This document shows, piece by piece, positions 1 through 7,942 of a stretch of 64,000 bases of DNA; position 1 is the first letter of the stretch, and each line of letters opens with the position of its first letter. The position numbers and the translations under genes are program-made. Below the pieces are notes generated by a model, which was not told the origin of the DNA, did not search any database, and saw only the letters and a list, made by a program, of their open reading frames with translations. Source of the DNA: Nitrospira sp. (GTDB taxonomy: Bacteria > Nitrospirota > Nitrospiria > Nitrospirales > Nitrospiraceae); NCBI GenBank assembly GCA_024998595.1, contig JACOEK010000001.1, positions 372,001 to 436,000 of the forward strand. Direction: 5' to 3'.

Positions 1-163
1 CGAAGGCCACATGCCGTCGCGTAGCGGCAGGTTTATCCGCTACATCTCTCCACCCCTGCTATGAATGGAGCGATGTGGGGAGGCTAGAGACGCCAATGAT
101 GTTCAGTCTCCAGGTAAGCACTTCTTTCCCCGCTGCTGTTTGCCCATATCCCAGAGGAGGCCC

Positions 164-493
164 ATGCACACCATTCTCTTGCTGACCATCTCCAACATCT
201 TCATGACCTTCGCTTGGTATGGGCACCTCAAGTACAAGGAGTCGCCGCTGTGGATTGCGATTCTTGCCAGTTGGGGCATCGCGTTCGTGGAGTACTGCTT
301 CCAGGTGCCGGCCAATCGTATCGGCCATTATGAGTTCACCGCGGCGCAGCTCAAGACGATACAGGAGGTGATCACGCTCATCGTGTTCTGCGTATTCTCC
401 GTCCTCTATCTCAAGGAGGAGCTGAAATGGAACTATCTGGTGGGATTCGGCATGATGATCGGCGCCGTGTTCTTTGTCTTCAAAGAATGGTGA
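164..493 (+). CDS. DUF486 family small membrane protein
   Basis: 109-residue integral membrane protein of the DUF486 family, distantly related to DMT-type transporters; no substrate is established for the family. Four hydrophobic segments fill the chain: about residues 1-20, 28-47, 65-85 and 89-106. The start ATG at 164 is chosen because AGAGGAGG lies about 3-10 bases upstream and the protein then begins in its first membrane segment; an in-frame ATG at 65 would add 33 polar residues with no ribosome site. It stands alone, followed by about 230 non-coding bases. Family assignment is by sequence pattern; function unknown. Confidence 0.8.
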   Translation: MHTILLLTISNIFMTFAWYGHLKYKESPLWIAILASWGIAFVEYCFQVPANRIGHYEFTAAQLKTIQEVITLIVFCVFSVLYLKEELKWNYLVGFGMMIGAVFFVFKEW

Positions 494-613
494 CATTCGC
501 GCCACAGCCTCCGCCTGTCCGCTGACCCTCCTTGAGACGGGCATTCCTCTCTTTGCCCCGCAGCTGACCCGTCCATTCCCAGCTTAGTGATCTCGCTAGG
601 GCCTTTCTGCTCC

Positions 614-652
614 TACTCCTAGGGTAATAACCAGGCTCTCCTTTACCCTGGG
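614..652. promoter_or_regulatory. NarL-like half-sites upstream of lipoprotein gene
   Basis: TACTCCTAGGGTAA at 614-627 is a near-palindrome whose left half fits the NarL-family heptamer TACYYMT. A second element, TACCCTGGG, lies at 644-652. Both are 70-110 bases ahead of the lipoprotein start at 724, in a region with no gene. Regulation by a NarL/LuxR-type protein is an inference. Confidence 0.35.
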
Positions 653-723
653 CCATGTACAACAAGGTGAGAGTTGCGTTGAATGAAAAGTGTTCACTGG
701 CGAGTCATGACAAGGAGGTCTGT

Positions 724-1152
724 ATGAAATCATCCACATCTATTCAAAACTTAGCCATTGCCCTCTGTGTGGCGGCCACCGGCCTCACGGTCGGAGGGTG
801 CAACACCACCAAAGCTACGGTCGATACAACCGTCAATTTTTTCTCCAGCACGAGCCCGAATGAACTCTTTACGTCCGATGGCATGGTCGTGAAGGAACAG
901 AAGATCAATTTGTTCGCTGGGGTCGCGTATGAAAATCTGCGGCAGGAAGCGGCGACGGGCAGCGGGCAGTATGTGACTGCGCTGGCCTCGCTCTACGAAA
1001 TTCCCGCCGCCAGGCAAGGGGAGTTCGGGCAGGTCCTGCAGCGCAAGCATGCCGATTTATTTGCGGCGGATCTTGAACAGGATCGTAGCGCGCACCTGAA
1101 AATGGTGGCGGCCTTGAATCGCGAGCTTATGGCGGCAGCGCTATTACCGTAA
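724..1152 (+). CDS. putative outer-membrane lipoprotein (DUF3015-like)
   Basis: 142-residue lipoprotein of unknown role. A signal peptide with lipobox VGGC places the lipidated cysteine near residue 26. The mature part contains a stretch (ATGSGQYVTALASLYEI, then GEFGQVLQRKHADLF) resembling the C-terminal half of DUF3015 proteins; this similarity is weak and judged by eye. ATG 724 is preferred over 655 because AAGGAGGTC lies at the right distance and the signal peptide starts here. The next ORF (30 residues) follows 24 bases later with its own strong ribosome site, so the two probably share a transcript. Confidence 0.75.
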   Translation: MKSSTSIQNLAIALCVAATGLTVGGCNTTKATVDTTVNFFSSTSPNELFTSDGMVVKEQKINLFAGVAYENLRQEAATGSGQYVTALASLYEIPAARQGEFGQVLQRKHADLFAADLEQDRSAHLKMVAALNRELMAAALLP

Positions 1153-1176
1153 TCCAGGGCTCACAAGGAGGTCTCC

Positions 1177-1269
1177 ATGGGAACGATGGGAAAAGGCTTC
1201 ATTCTCTGGTTGTTGGGCGTGCCGGCCAGCATTCTCGTGCTGCTGTGGTTCCTGGGGATCTTGAAATAA
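1177..1269 (+). CDS. 30-residue single-span membrane peptide
   Basis: Very short ORF with an excellent ribosome site (AAGGAGGTC at 1164-1172). It encodes 30 residues: a short Gly/Lys-containing N-terminus, one hydrophobic span (about residues 8-27) and a C-terminal lysine. This pattern, one transmembrane helix plus the strong Shine-Dalgarno, suggests a real translated small membrane protein rather than chance. It sits between a lipoprotein and a secreted crystallin, possibly in one transcript. Function unknown. Confidence 0.65.
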   Translation: MGTMGKGFILWLLGVPASILVLLWFLGILK

Positions 1270-1334
1270 CCGTCGTCTCATCTGGCTACTACAGTCAGGA
1301 CGATGACAATATGACCACTGATGGGAGGTGTGCG

Positions 1335-1718
1335 ATGCGAGGGAAACTCATTCCGCTGATGACAGTCGGCCTGGCTCTGGTGGGACTACCGGTCTTTGCC
1401 GCCGATTTGGAAACGCAGGTGATAGACAAGAACTGCTTCATGGAAATCTTCGAAGACGACAACTTCGATGTCGATGACCCGCACGTCGTCCTTCAAGGCC
1501 CGAAGGAATATGCCACATTAAAGAATCTGGCGGGCAAGGATTGGAGTAACGATATCGAAAGTGTGATTGTGGGCTCTAATGCCACGGTGCGCGCGTATGA
1601 AGACAAAGACTTCAAGGGGACGGAGATCGCCTTCGCGCCGGGACAGCGGGTGCCCAATCTAGGCAAGCTGGACATGGCGAACGACATCGAGTCGCTCAAG
1701 ATCAGCTGCGGCAAGTGA
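1335..1718 (+). CDS. secreted beta/gamma-crystallin-like protein
   Basis: 127-residue protein with a cleavable signal peptide (about residues 1-23, ending VFAADL) and one beta/gamma-crystallin domain of two Greek-key motifs. The signature is the repeated NDIES at about residues 75 and 119, matching the Ca-binding (N/D)(N/D)xx(S/T) motif, plus the Tyr/Phe...Gly element in RAYEDKDFKG. Such domains in bacteria bind calcium and stabilise envelope or extracellular proteins. Start ATG 1335 has GGGAGGTG upstream and opens the signal peptide; the upstream in-frame extension from 1245 overlaps the preceding small ORF. Two conserved cysteines (one near each end) could form a disulfide. Exact role unknown. 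Confidence 0.8.
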   Translation: MRGKLIPLMTVGLALVGLPVFAADLETQVIDKNCFMEIFEDDNFDVDDPHVVLQGPKEYATLKNLAGKDWSNDIESVIVGSNATVRAYEDKDFKGTEIAFAPGQRVPNLGKLDMANDIESLKISCGK

Positions 1719-1745
1719 ACAATTAGGGGAGAACCGGTCCGGCCT

Positions 1746-2660
1746 TCAGTGAAACCAGCGGTCGTACATATAGAACAAATCGAGCGTCAGGCGGGCGCCG
1801 AAGGTCGGGCCGTAATCCTTCTGATTGATGAGATCGTTCCACGTTTCGAAGGTAAACGCAGAATAGCGTAGCGCCAGCGATACAAATCGTTCCTCCAGCG
1901 CGTCCCCCCGGTGGTCTACAAACAAGCCGGAATCCACGGTCACCGCCAGTTCAACTTCCCACGGCGTCCAATCCTTCCAGCGGTGATAGTTCCCCAATCC
2001 GACCGAAGCCTGGGCAATATACGATTGCGGGGCGACCTGGTGAAATGCCGCTCCGCTAAATGGGCGTCCATAGCGCCCCAAGGCGGACACGCGAAGATAG
2101 TCGCCGAGGAACGGGATCACGCCTAAGATGGCCAATCGGCGAAACCCGGCCTGCACGTACGGTTCATAGTATAACGATCCGCCTGCCCCGCCCACGCCGG
2201 CAAAAAACACGTCGCTGGTTCCCAACATTCCGAACCACCGCGTCATGGTTCCGCTCAACATAAAATCATTGGCGTCCCGTTTTTCACCGACCGGGACCGG
2301 ATCAAAGCCACGTAACTTATGCACGACATCGTTCTGCAGAAACCGGCTGGGTCCGTCACGGGTAGGCCCGCCGCTTGCCGTGAGGTTGAGATTCCATCCC
2401 GGCAACTGGGTGAGCGGTTTGGTCCAACTGAGGGTGAAAAAGTTGAACCCCATGGTTTGGTTGATATCGTTGTAGCGTTTCCCTGCTCCGTCGAACTGAG
2501 TAAAGCGGTCCAAGACCGCCGTGCTCAACGTCAGGGTGGGGTCATGGTCAGGAAACGCCAGCGCGCCCCAATGCACGCTTTGGGGCGGGGATTCAGCGCG
2601 GACCAGGCTGGGAACTATGCAAAATGCGAGGGCGAGCGCAACGATCCATCGACGATTCAT
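1746..2660 (-). CDS. outer-membrane beta-barrel-like protein
   Basis: 304-residue exported protein with signal peptide MNRRWIVALALAFCIVPSLV ending near Ala23. The mature chain has alternating aromatic/hydrophobic strands and ends in aspartate-aromatic-rich sequence (DLFYMYDRWFH), typical of an outer-membrane barrel whose last strand terminates in an aromatic residue. I do not recognise the family. The start at 2660 opens the signal peptide; ATG 2672 would add four residues, and the still longer reading frame runs into the upstream gene. It lies 83 bases downstream of the AI-2E-family permease and on the same strand, so it may be the last gene of the polyketide operon and contribute an outer-membrane partner, but this is inference. 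Confidence 0.6.
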   Translation of the reverse strand: MNRRWIVALALAFCIVPSLVRAESPPQSVHWGALAFPDHDPTLTLSTAVLDRFTQFDGAGKRYNDINQTMGFNFFTLSWTKPLTQLPGWNLNLTASGGPTRDGPSRFLQNDVVHKLRGFDPVPVGEKRDANDFMLSGTMTRWFGMLGTSDVFFAGVGGAGGSLYYEPYVQAGFRRLAILGVIPFLGDYLRVSALGRYGRPFSGAAFHQVAPQSYIAQASVGLGNYHRWKDWTPWEVELAVTVDSGLFVDHRGDALEERFVSLALRYSAFTFETWNDLINQKDYGPTFGARLTLDLFYMYDRWFH

Positions 2661-2743
2661 AGGCGCGCGCATCCTGCCAGTATCGTCGTGACGTTGGCAA
2701 CTGTGTTTTTGCGGCGGGATGGGCAAGGGAGAATCGGCGGCTG

Positions 2744-3862
2744 CTACTTTCCCAGAAATTCGCCGATGGAGTGCAGAGGTTCGAGGTGGTCGCACATGAT
2801 CTTGAACGCCACGAGCAGAGGGACAGCCAGCAGCGCCCCGCCGACGCCCCAGATCCAGCCCCATATCATCACCGCCAGGACCAGCACCACGGGATTACTT
2901 TCCAGTCGCTGTCCTAAGATCATCGGCGAGGCGAAGGAGCCTTCGACAATCGCCAATCCCCAGTAGACTCCGCCGACGAGAAACATTTGCCCGAGGTCGT
3001 CGAATGTCAACGCGGCCACCAGCATTACCACCACGATGCCGAAGATGTGCCCGATGTAGGGAATGAAGGTCAGGAGCGCAGCCATGGCCCCCCAGAGGAT
3101 CGGATTCGGCATGCCGAGCACATGCATGGCGAGTCCGACGGCCAGTCCAAGCGCGAGGTTGATACCAGAGACGGTGAACAGGTAACGGAACAACTGCTCC
3201 TCGATGTTCCGCACAATTTCCACGGCTCGCTTTTTGTCGCGAAGAGTGGGTAACACCTTCACCAGCTTCTGTAAGAAGAGATCGCCGGAGGAGAGGAGAA
3301 AAAACAACAGCATGGCCGTCGTGGCGAACCCGATCATGAGTTCGCCGGTCAGGCTGAAGACCCTGATGGGCCAGGCCTCCCCCTTGACCTCCACCTGCTG
3401 CACTTTTTTTGCCTCATCCAATGTCGTGGCCTTCGACAACACCTCGGTGGCCTTGGTCACATCTTGAATCGATTTTTTGACGACCTGGAGTTTGTATTCC
3501 ACGGTACGTAAGGCCACCGGCACTTTGGTGCTCCATTCCGCCGCCGGTTCCGCTAGAAGAGATGCGCCCTGCACGAGCCCGGTCATGACCAGCGCGAGAA
3601 GCACCGCCGCCCCGATCGGTTCCGGAATATGCCAATGCTTCAGTCGACGCAGGAGGGGCGCAAAGAGCACGGCCAGCAGGAGCGCAATAGTCATGGGCAA
3701 GAAAATCACACGTCCGAGATGGAGCGTATAAAACAGCGCTAGCAGGAAGATCCCGGTCAGTGCTCGCGAATGCACCGTGAGGTGTTCTTCTACCCGTTGC
3801 TCAATCGGGGCGGAATCTTGAGGCGAGGCCGGGTCATGGGCTGAGTATGAAGTCTGATTCAT
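2744..3862 (-). CDS. AI-2E/PerM family permease
   Basis: 372-residue polytopic membrane protein of the AI-2E family transporter (PerM/YdiK) group. It shows N-terminal hydrophobic spans (about 33-73, 83-105), a long polar loop (about 110-170), and a C-terminal cluster of spans containing the family-typical LTFIPYIGHIFG and the closing GALLAVPLLVAFK. Members export or leak small hydrophobic or signal molecules, and some act in Na/H exchange; the substrate here is unknown. Its ATG overlaps the stop of the glycosyltransferase fusion as ATGA (3859-3862), so it is translationally coupled to the aryl-polyene-like operon and could help move its product. This permease is not a standard aryl-polyene cluster component. 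Confidence 0.85.
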   Translation of the reverse strand: MNQTSYSAHDPASPQDSAPIEQRVEEHLTVHSRALTGIFLLALFYTLHLGRVIFLPMTIALLLAVLFAPLLRRLKHWHIPEPIGAAVLLALVMTGLVQGASLLAEPAAEWSTKVPVALRTVEYKLQVVKKSIQDVTKATEVLSKATTLDEAKKVQQVEVKGEAWPIRVFSLTGELMIGFATTAMLLFFLLSSGDLFLQKLVKVLPTLRDKKRAVEIVRNIEEQLFRYLFTVSGINLALGLAVGLAMHVLGMPNPILWGAMAALLTFIPYIGHIFGIVVVMLVAALTFDDLGQMFLVGGVYWGLAIVEGSFASPMILGQRLESNPVVLVLAVMIWGWIWGVGGALLAVPLLVAFKIMCDHLEPLHSIGEFLGK

Positions 3863-5952
3863 CGCCGACTCGCTTGACTGGATGAGAAGCGATCGCCACG
3901 AGTAGGACTGAACGCGGGCGACTGTGGCCTTCGGTTCCTGGAGACGGACCCTGCGTGAATCATCTCAGTTCCTAATCTGCTCGCGAGGTGCTGTTCGAAT
4001 GTCCTCGCGGTGCGGTTCGGATCGATCGCGGCTTGCAACCGGCCGGCTTGGTCGCGGAAGGCGGGGCGATCCAATAGCCGTTCACAGAGCGTGGTCACGG
4101 CGGCACGAGAAGTAGTCCCTGCCCTGAGGTAGTCGCCCGCTCCGCTCCGGCGGACATACTCCATCATCAAATATTGATCGAGATTGTTTGGAATGCCCAG
4201 TACCGGTGTCCCGGCCGCCATGGCTTGATAGACGGTCGCACTGCCCCCGTTACAAATGACCAGATCCGCTCGGGCGGCCGCCGCTTGCCCAGGCACATAA
4301 CGCGCGACCCGCGTGTGTGCCGGAAGGCGTGCCGGGACCGGGCGTCCAGCAGTGGAAACTAAGGCTCCAATCCCAAGCTGCTCTAGCGCCTCGAGAATCA
4401 GGGGCAAGAGGTCGGACCGCCCGGATGTGCCGAGGGTGACATAGGCCATTCGCCCTGTAGCCGGCAACGAGTCCCACCACGATGGAATCGAGTCCGGTGA
4501 CCAGAGCACCGGACCGAGATAGTGATGGTGCGGCGGGCGATGGAAGGTTGGAACCAGCTCCGGCAAATCGGCGTAGAGCGTCACATCGGCGTCGGTGAAC
4601 AGATGTGGCAAGCTATACCCCAGGGCAGGCAATCCATAGTCCCGGCGAACCCGGTTCAACGCGTATGCCTGTTGAGCGAACACGAATGGACGCAACAACG
4701 TGAATAGGACCTGCCCGATCCGCGGGCCGAACCGATCCGTGATGGCCAACTCAGGCACGACGAATTGCTGGCGTGCGAACGGACTCCAATGGGCATTGGT
4801 GACGGTGAGATAGGGAACGCCGGCTACTCTGGCGCTCGCGGACAGCGACAGACGAAAGTCACCGACGACCGCGTCAGGGTTCAACTGGGCGAGCAGCCGG
4901 AGATCGTCCTCGACATACCGGTGTAATTCTTCTCTGCGGTACAGCGGGTCGCCTCGACGCAAGCGATCCTGAAACTGCTGACCGTCGATCGTGCGAATCG
5001 GATGGACAATGGCTGGCACGGATTCGAAGAGATGGTGATACCGCCGATCGCAGGCGAGATGTACCTCATAGCGCTCCGGATCCAGACTGCGGGCCAAGGC
5101 TACCGCGCGGGCAACATGGGCCAGCGTCACGGCTTCGGCCATAAACAGTATGCGGTGTTTCTTGAGCGGCGGCCGCGCCTGCCTGGAGGTTGTTCCATAT
5201 TGAGAAGGGAGAGGCGGGGGCATGGTCCGTTGTCGGCGGAGCTGATCGATCGCTCCCGGCCAATTGGCGAGGATTTTTCCTGCGACCATCCGGGTAATGG
5301 CGGCGATGTCGCGTCCGCTTTGGAAATGACTTTGCCGGAGATGCCGTCCATAGATGGCGGATACGGGAACGGATCGGATGGCAATGCCGGACCGGCCGGC
5401 TTCGATCAGCAGTTCGCTCTCAAATACGAAACCGGACGAATCGCAAGGCCAACCGGCCGCGGTCCAGGCGGAGATCGGGTAGAGGCGAAAACCTGACTGA
5501 CTGTCCTCGACCGGACAGCCAGCGGCCAGGGAGATCCAGAAATCGGCAATCCGTTGTGCCAGCGCGCGAAGCGCGGGAATGGTGTGACGGTGACGACGTC
5601 TCGCGGCGATCACGATCGCTAGCGGGTCCTGGCGGTGCAAGGCGAGTAAGGCCGGAATGTCCGCGGGATCGTGCTGCCCGTCTCCGTCGAGTGTGATAAT
5701 CGCGCCCGCCCCTTGTGCCACTGCATACTGCATCCCCCGCCGGAGCGCGGCGGCCTTGCCGAGATTCTTCGTATGCCGAAGGATCGTCACGGGCAATTCG
5801 CGCAGCGATGACACCGTCAAATCGGTTGAGCCGTCATCCACCACCACCACCTGCTCTACGTAGCACAGCGTCCGGGATGCCACGTGGTGAATCGTCCCGG
5901 CCTCGTTGTAGGCGGGAATGACAGCGATACAGTCCTTGTCTCGTTCCCTCAT
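3859..5952 (-). CDS. GT2-GT1/GT28 bidomain glycosyltransferase
   Basis: 697-residue fusion of two glycosyltransferases. Residues about 8-230 form a GT2 (GT-A) domain of the dolichol-phosphate-mannose-synthase type, with AVIPAYNEAG, VVDDGSTD and the metal-binding LDGDGQHD (about residues 85-93). After a linker, residues about 265-650 form a GT-B domain like macrolide/UDP-sugar transferases, with the donor-site pattern CNGGSATVYQAMAAGTPVLGIP. The start at 5952 overlaps the ketoreductase stop as ATGA and opens directly on the GT2 fold; the longer frame to 6366 only shadows the reductase. In aryl-polyene clusters a GT2 domain is usually fused to an acyltransferase (ApeJ); here the partner is a second glycosyltransferase and the acyltransferase is separate. 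Likely adds two sugars, or one sugar and one phosphosugar, to the pathway product. Confidence 0.85.
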   Translation of the reverse strand: MRERDKDCIAVIPAYNEAGTIHHVASRTLCYVEQVVVVDDGSTDLTVSSLRELPVTILRHTKNLGKAAALRRGMQYAVAQGAGAIITLDGDGQHDPADIPALLALHRQDPLAIVIAARRRHRHTIPALRALAQRIADFWISLAAGCPVEDSQSGFRLYPISAWTAAGWPCDSSGFVFESELLIEAGRSGIAIRSVPVSAIYGRHLRQSHFQSGRDIAAITRMVAGKILANWPGAIDQLRRQRTMPPPLPSQYGTTSRQARPPLKKHRILFMAEAVTLAHVARAVALARSLDPERYEVHLACDRRYHHLFESVPAIVHPIRTIDGQQFQDRLRRGDPLYRREELHRYVEDDLRLLAQLNPDAVVGDFRLSLSASARVAGVPYLTVTNAHWSPFARQQFVVPELAITDRFGPRIGQVLFTLLRPFVFAQQAYALNRVRRDYGLPALGYSLPHLFTDADVTLYADLPELVPTFHRPPHHHYLGPVLWSPDSIPSWWDSLPATGRMAYVTLGTSGRSDLLPLILEALEQLGIGALVSTAGRPVPARLPAHTRVARYVPGQAAAARADLVICNGGSATVYQAMAAGTPVLGIPNNLDQYLMMEYVRRSGAGDYLRAGTTSRAAVTTLCERLLDRPAFRDQAGRLQAAIDPNRTARTFEQHLASRLGTEMIHAGSVSRNRRPQSPAFSPTRGDRFSSSQASRR

Positions 5953-6671
5953 GCCTGAGCTCCATTGACCGAAATGATCTGGCCGGAAACATAGGCCGCC
6001 GAATCGGAGACGAGGTACGACACGAGCCCGGCCACTTCCTCGACAGTACCAGCACGTTTCATCGGGACGAGCCGTTCGATGGCCTCCGCGCCAAAGGACG
6101 CCTGTGTCGTCGGTGTGGCAACAATACCGGGAGCCACGGCGTTCACCGTGATGTGACGCGAGGCAAGCTCTAGCGCCAGGGCTTTCGTGGCGCCATGGAG
6201 ACCGGCTTTTGCCGCGGCATAATTCACTTGGCCACGATTGCCGATGACGCCGCTGATGGACGTGATCGTGACGATGCGCCCCCACCGGGTCCGGATCATG
6301 GGCATCAAGAGTGGCTGCGTCACATTGAAAAATCCGTTCAGCGACACATCGATGACTCTCTGCCACTGCTCGCGGGTCATGCCCGCCATCGGCGCGTCGT
6401 CGTAGATGCCGGCGTTATTGACGAGTACCTGAATCGGGCCGTCCGGTTGCAGGCGCTCCAAGGCCTGCCGGGTTTGGCTGGCATCGGTGACATCGAAGCA
6501 CAGGGTTTCGGCCTTCCCGCCCTTGTCCCGGATCGCCCGTGCGACTGCTTCTGCCCGGTCCATGTGGGTGCATCCGTGGACGATGACCTCGAAGCCGGTC
6601 TCGCTCAATGCCTGACAGACGGCTCGCCCGATGTCGCCGCTGCCTCCGGTGACCAGCGCACGCTTGTTCAT
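5949..6671 (-). CDS. 3-ketoacyl-ACP reductase (FabG/ApeQ-like SDR)
   Basis: 240-residue short-chain dehydrogenase. NAD(P)-binding TGGSGDIG is at residues 8-15, the structural NNAG at about 92-95, catalytic Ser in TSISG near 141, and YAAAK near 154-158. Length and motif order fit FabG, which reduces the 3-ketoacyl-ACP formed by the ketosynthase using NADPH in the cytoplasm. It is coupled at both ends by ATGA overlaps: with the dehydratase upstream (6668-6671) and the glycosyltransferase fusion downstream (5949-5952). In an aryl-polyene-like pathway it is the ketoreductase of the iterative cycle. Confidence 0.9.
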   Translation of the reverse strand: MNKRALVTGGSGDIGRAVCQALSETGFEVIVHGCTHMDRAEAVARAIRDKGGKAETLCFDVTDASQTRQALERLQPDGPIQVLVNNAGIYDDAPMAGMTREQWQRVIDVSLNGFFNVTQPLLMPMIRTRWGRIVTITSISGVIGNRGQVNYAAAKAGLHGATKALALELASRHITVNAVAPGIVATPTTQASFGAEAIERLVPMKRAGTVEEVAGLVSYLVSDSAAYVSGQIISVNGAQA

Positions 6672-7144
6672 GCGGCTCCTTCCTGCGAGACAGGTTTAGC
6701 CCCTTCGGCATCGTCGGGCGCCAGCATGACGGAAAGCCGGCCGGTCAGCACTGTCCGTCCGTCCCCGGTCACTGTGACGTCGTAGATACGTCCCTGCTGG
6801 TGGGTCAATTGAAGCGTCGCGAGAATCGTGAGGGCGCCTTTCAGTTCATCCAAGTGGGACAGCGTCGTCGTGACATTGCGGAGAGAAGCCAAGACACCGT
6901 CTGTAACCCGGTGTCCATGACCCAGCCCAAGCAGGGTGGCATGTGCGGCCATCGCCTGTGCGCCATATTCAATGGCGCACAGGGCGCGGAGGCCGCTGTC
7001 GTCGCGCAAAGGATTGTCCGGCCGAAGGTGGCTGGTGGCACGGCAGACGATATGGTCTGCATCCCATGTTTCGACCCCGTCGAGCAGGCACATGGTCCCG
7101 CTATGGGGAACCAGGCGGGACATGTCGTTACAACTCAGTTCCAT
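6668..7144 (-). CDS. ApeP-like 3-hydroxyacyl-ACP dehydratase (hotdog)
   Basis: 158-residue hotdog-fold protein. The N-terminal MSRLVPHSGTMCLLDGV (histidine near residue 14) matches the catalytic region of ApeP-type dehydratases, followed by IEYGAQAMAAHA for the central helix. Predicted to remove water from 3-hydroxyacyl-ACP and give trans-2-enoyl-ACP; no enoyl reductase is present, so double bonds would be kept, as a polyene requires. It begins 3 bases after the chain-length-factor-like gene and overlaps the ketoreductase start. It is one of two hotdog proteins in the operon. Confidence 0.8.
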   Translation of the reverse strand: MELSCNDMSRLVPHSGTMCLLDGVETWDADHIVCRATSHLRPDNPLRDDSGLRALCAIEYGAQAMAAHATLLGLGHGHRVTDGVLASLRNVTTTLSHLDELKGALTILATLQLTHQQGRIYDVTVTGDGRTVLTGRLSVMLAPDDAEGAKPVSQEGAA

Positions 7145-7147
7145 CGA

Positions 7148-7942
7148 TCACCCTTCGGGTTCGCACTCGATGACGAGGTCCGTCTCGTCGGTGTACTCAA
7201 GGCGCACAGTTTCGGTTGCCTGTCTGGCCAGGACCGCCAGTAAGGGCAGGCTGCGCGCCGCCGGGTTGCTGCGCAAGGCTGTCGGTATGGCATCGGGGAA
7301 CGCCGTGACGGTTCGGTGGGGTGTAAGCCCGATCGCGCATCGCATGAGCGCACCGGGATGCCTTGTCGGAGCGATCACAAGGGCGGCGGCAAAACTCTCT
7401 CCCACGGGGCGGATTCCATGCAGAGGGCTGGGAAAGGGAAGATCCGATGCGACCAGCATCACCGGGCCGCGCTCGACGGTGGCATAGGTTGCAGCTTCAA
7501 GGAGTCCGGCAGCAAACGACACATCGTATGCGCAGACACTCGTCGATGAGAGTTGTGAACGGGTCGCGATACTCCAGTAGCCGGCCGGGGCGTTGTAGAC
7601 GGAGTTGTGAAACGAGGTAGGAGACACTTCCCGCGCGGCGCCCGCCAGTGATTCACAGATTTCCTGCGTGATGACGCCGTCACCGTCCGAAGACGCAAAT
7701 ACGGTGGCGATCGCGTCTCCCGGAAGATCGCCCGCGAGCAAGGCGTCCTGCGCTGCCGCGATCGCGAGACGCGCGGATTGGCTGCAGCGGCGTCGCTCGG
7801 CAGCAGACAACAGTTTCGGAGCGGCTGGAGCGAAGGGCGTCAACCGGTATTCGGCATGACCGGCCAGGACCGGACGGGCAGCAGCCCATCCGTCTAACCC
7901 CGGTCCTGCGATACCGACACCGATCACCCACACCTGCATCAT
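7148..7942 (-). CDS. ApeC-like ketosynthase-type chain length factor
   Basis: 264-residue protein resembling only the N-terminal half of a ketoacyl synthase (the Ketoacyl-synt_2 type seen in aryl-polyene clusters as ApeC). It keeps the fold segments (VWVIGVGIAGPGLDGW, FASSDGDGVIT, SPTSFHNSVYNAPAGYW) but has no TACSSS-type nucleophile motif and no HGTGT or C-terminal histidine. It is therefore probably a non-catalytic partner of the adjacent complete KS, forming a KS/CLF heterodimer that sets chain length. Tandem ATGATG at 7937-7942 overlaps the KS stop; 7942 is taken but 7939 is equally possible. Confidence 0.75.
   Translation of the reverse strand: MMQVWVIGVGIAGPGLDGWAAARPVLAGHAEYRLTPFAPAAPKLLSAAERRRCSQSARLAIAAAQDALLAGDLPGDAIATVFASSDGDGVITQEICESLAGAAREVSPTSFHNSVYNAPAGYWSIATRSQLSSTSVCAYDVSFAAGLLEAATYATVERGPVMLVASDLPFPSPLHGIRPVGESFAAALVIAPTRHPGALMRCAIGLTPHRTVTAFPDAIPTALRSNPAARSLPLLAVLARQATETVRLEYTDETDLVIECEPEG

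Noticed and set aside
5953-6366. N-terminal extension of the GT2-GT1 fusion
   Set aside because: It overlaps the ketoreductase in another frame and encodes sequence with no resemblance to any fold; ATG 5952 has the coupled ATGA start.
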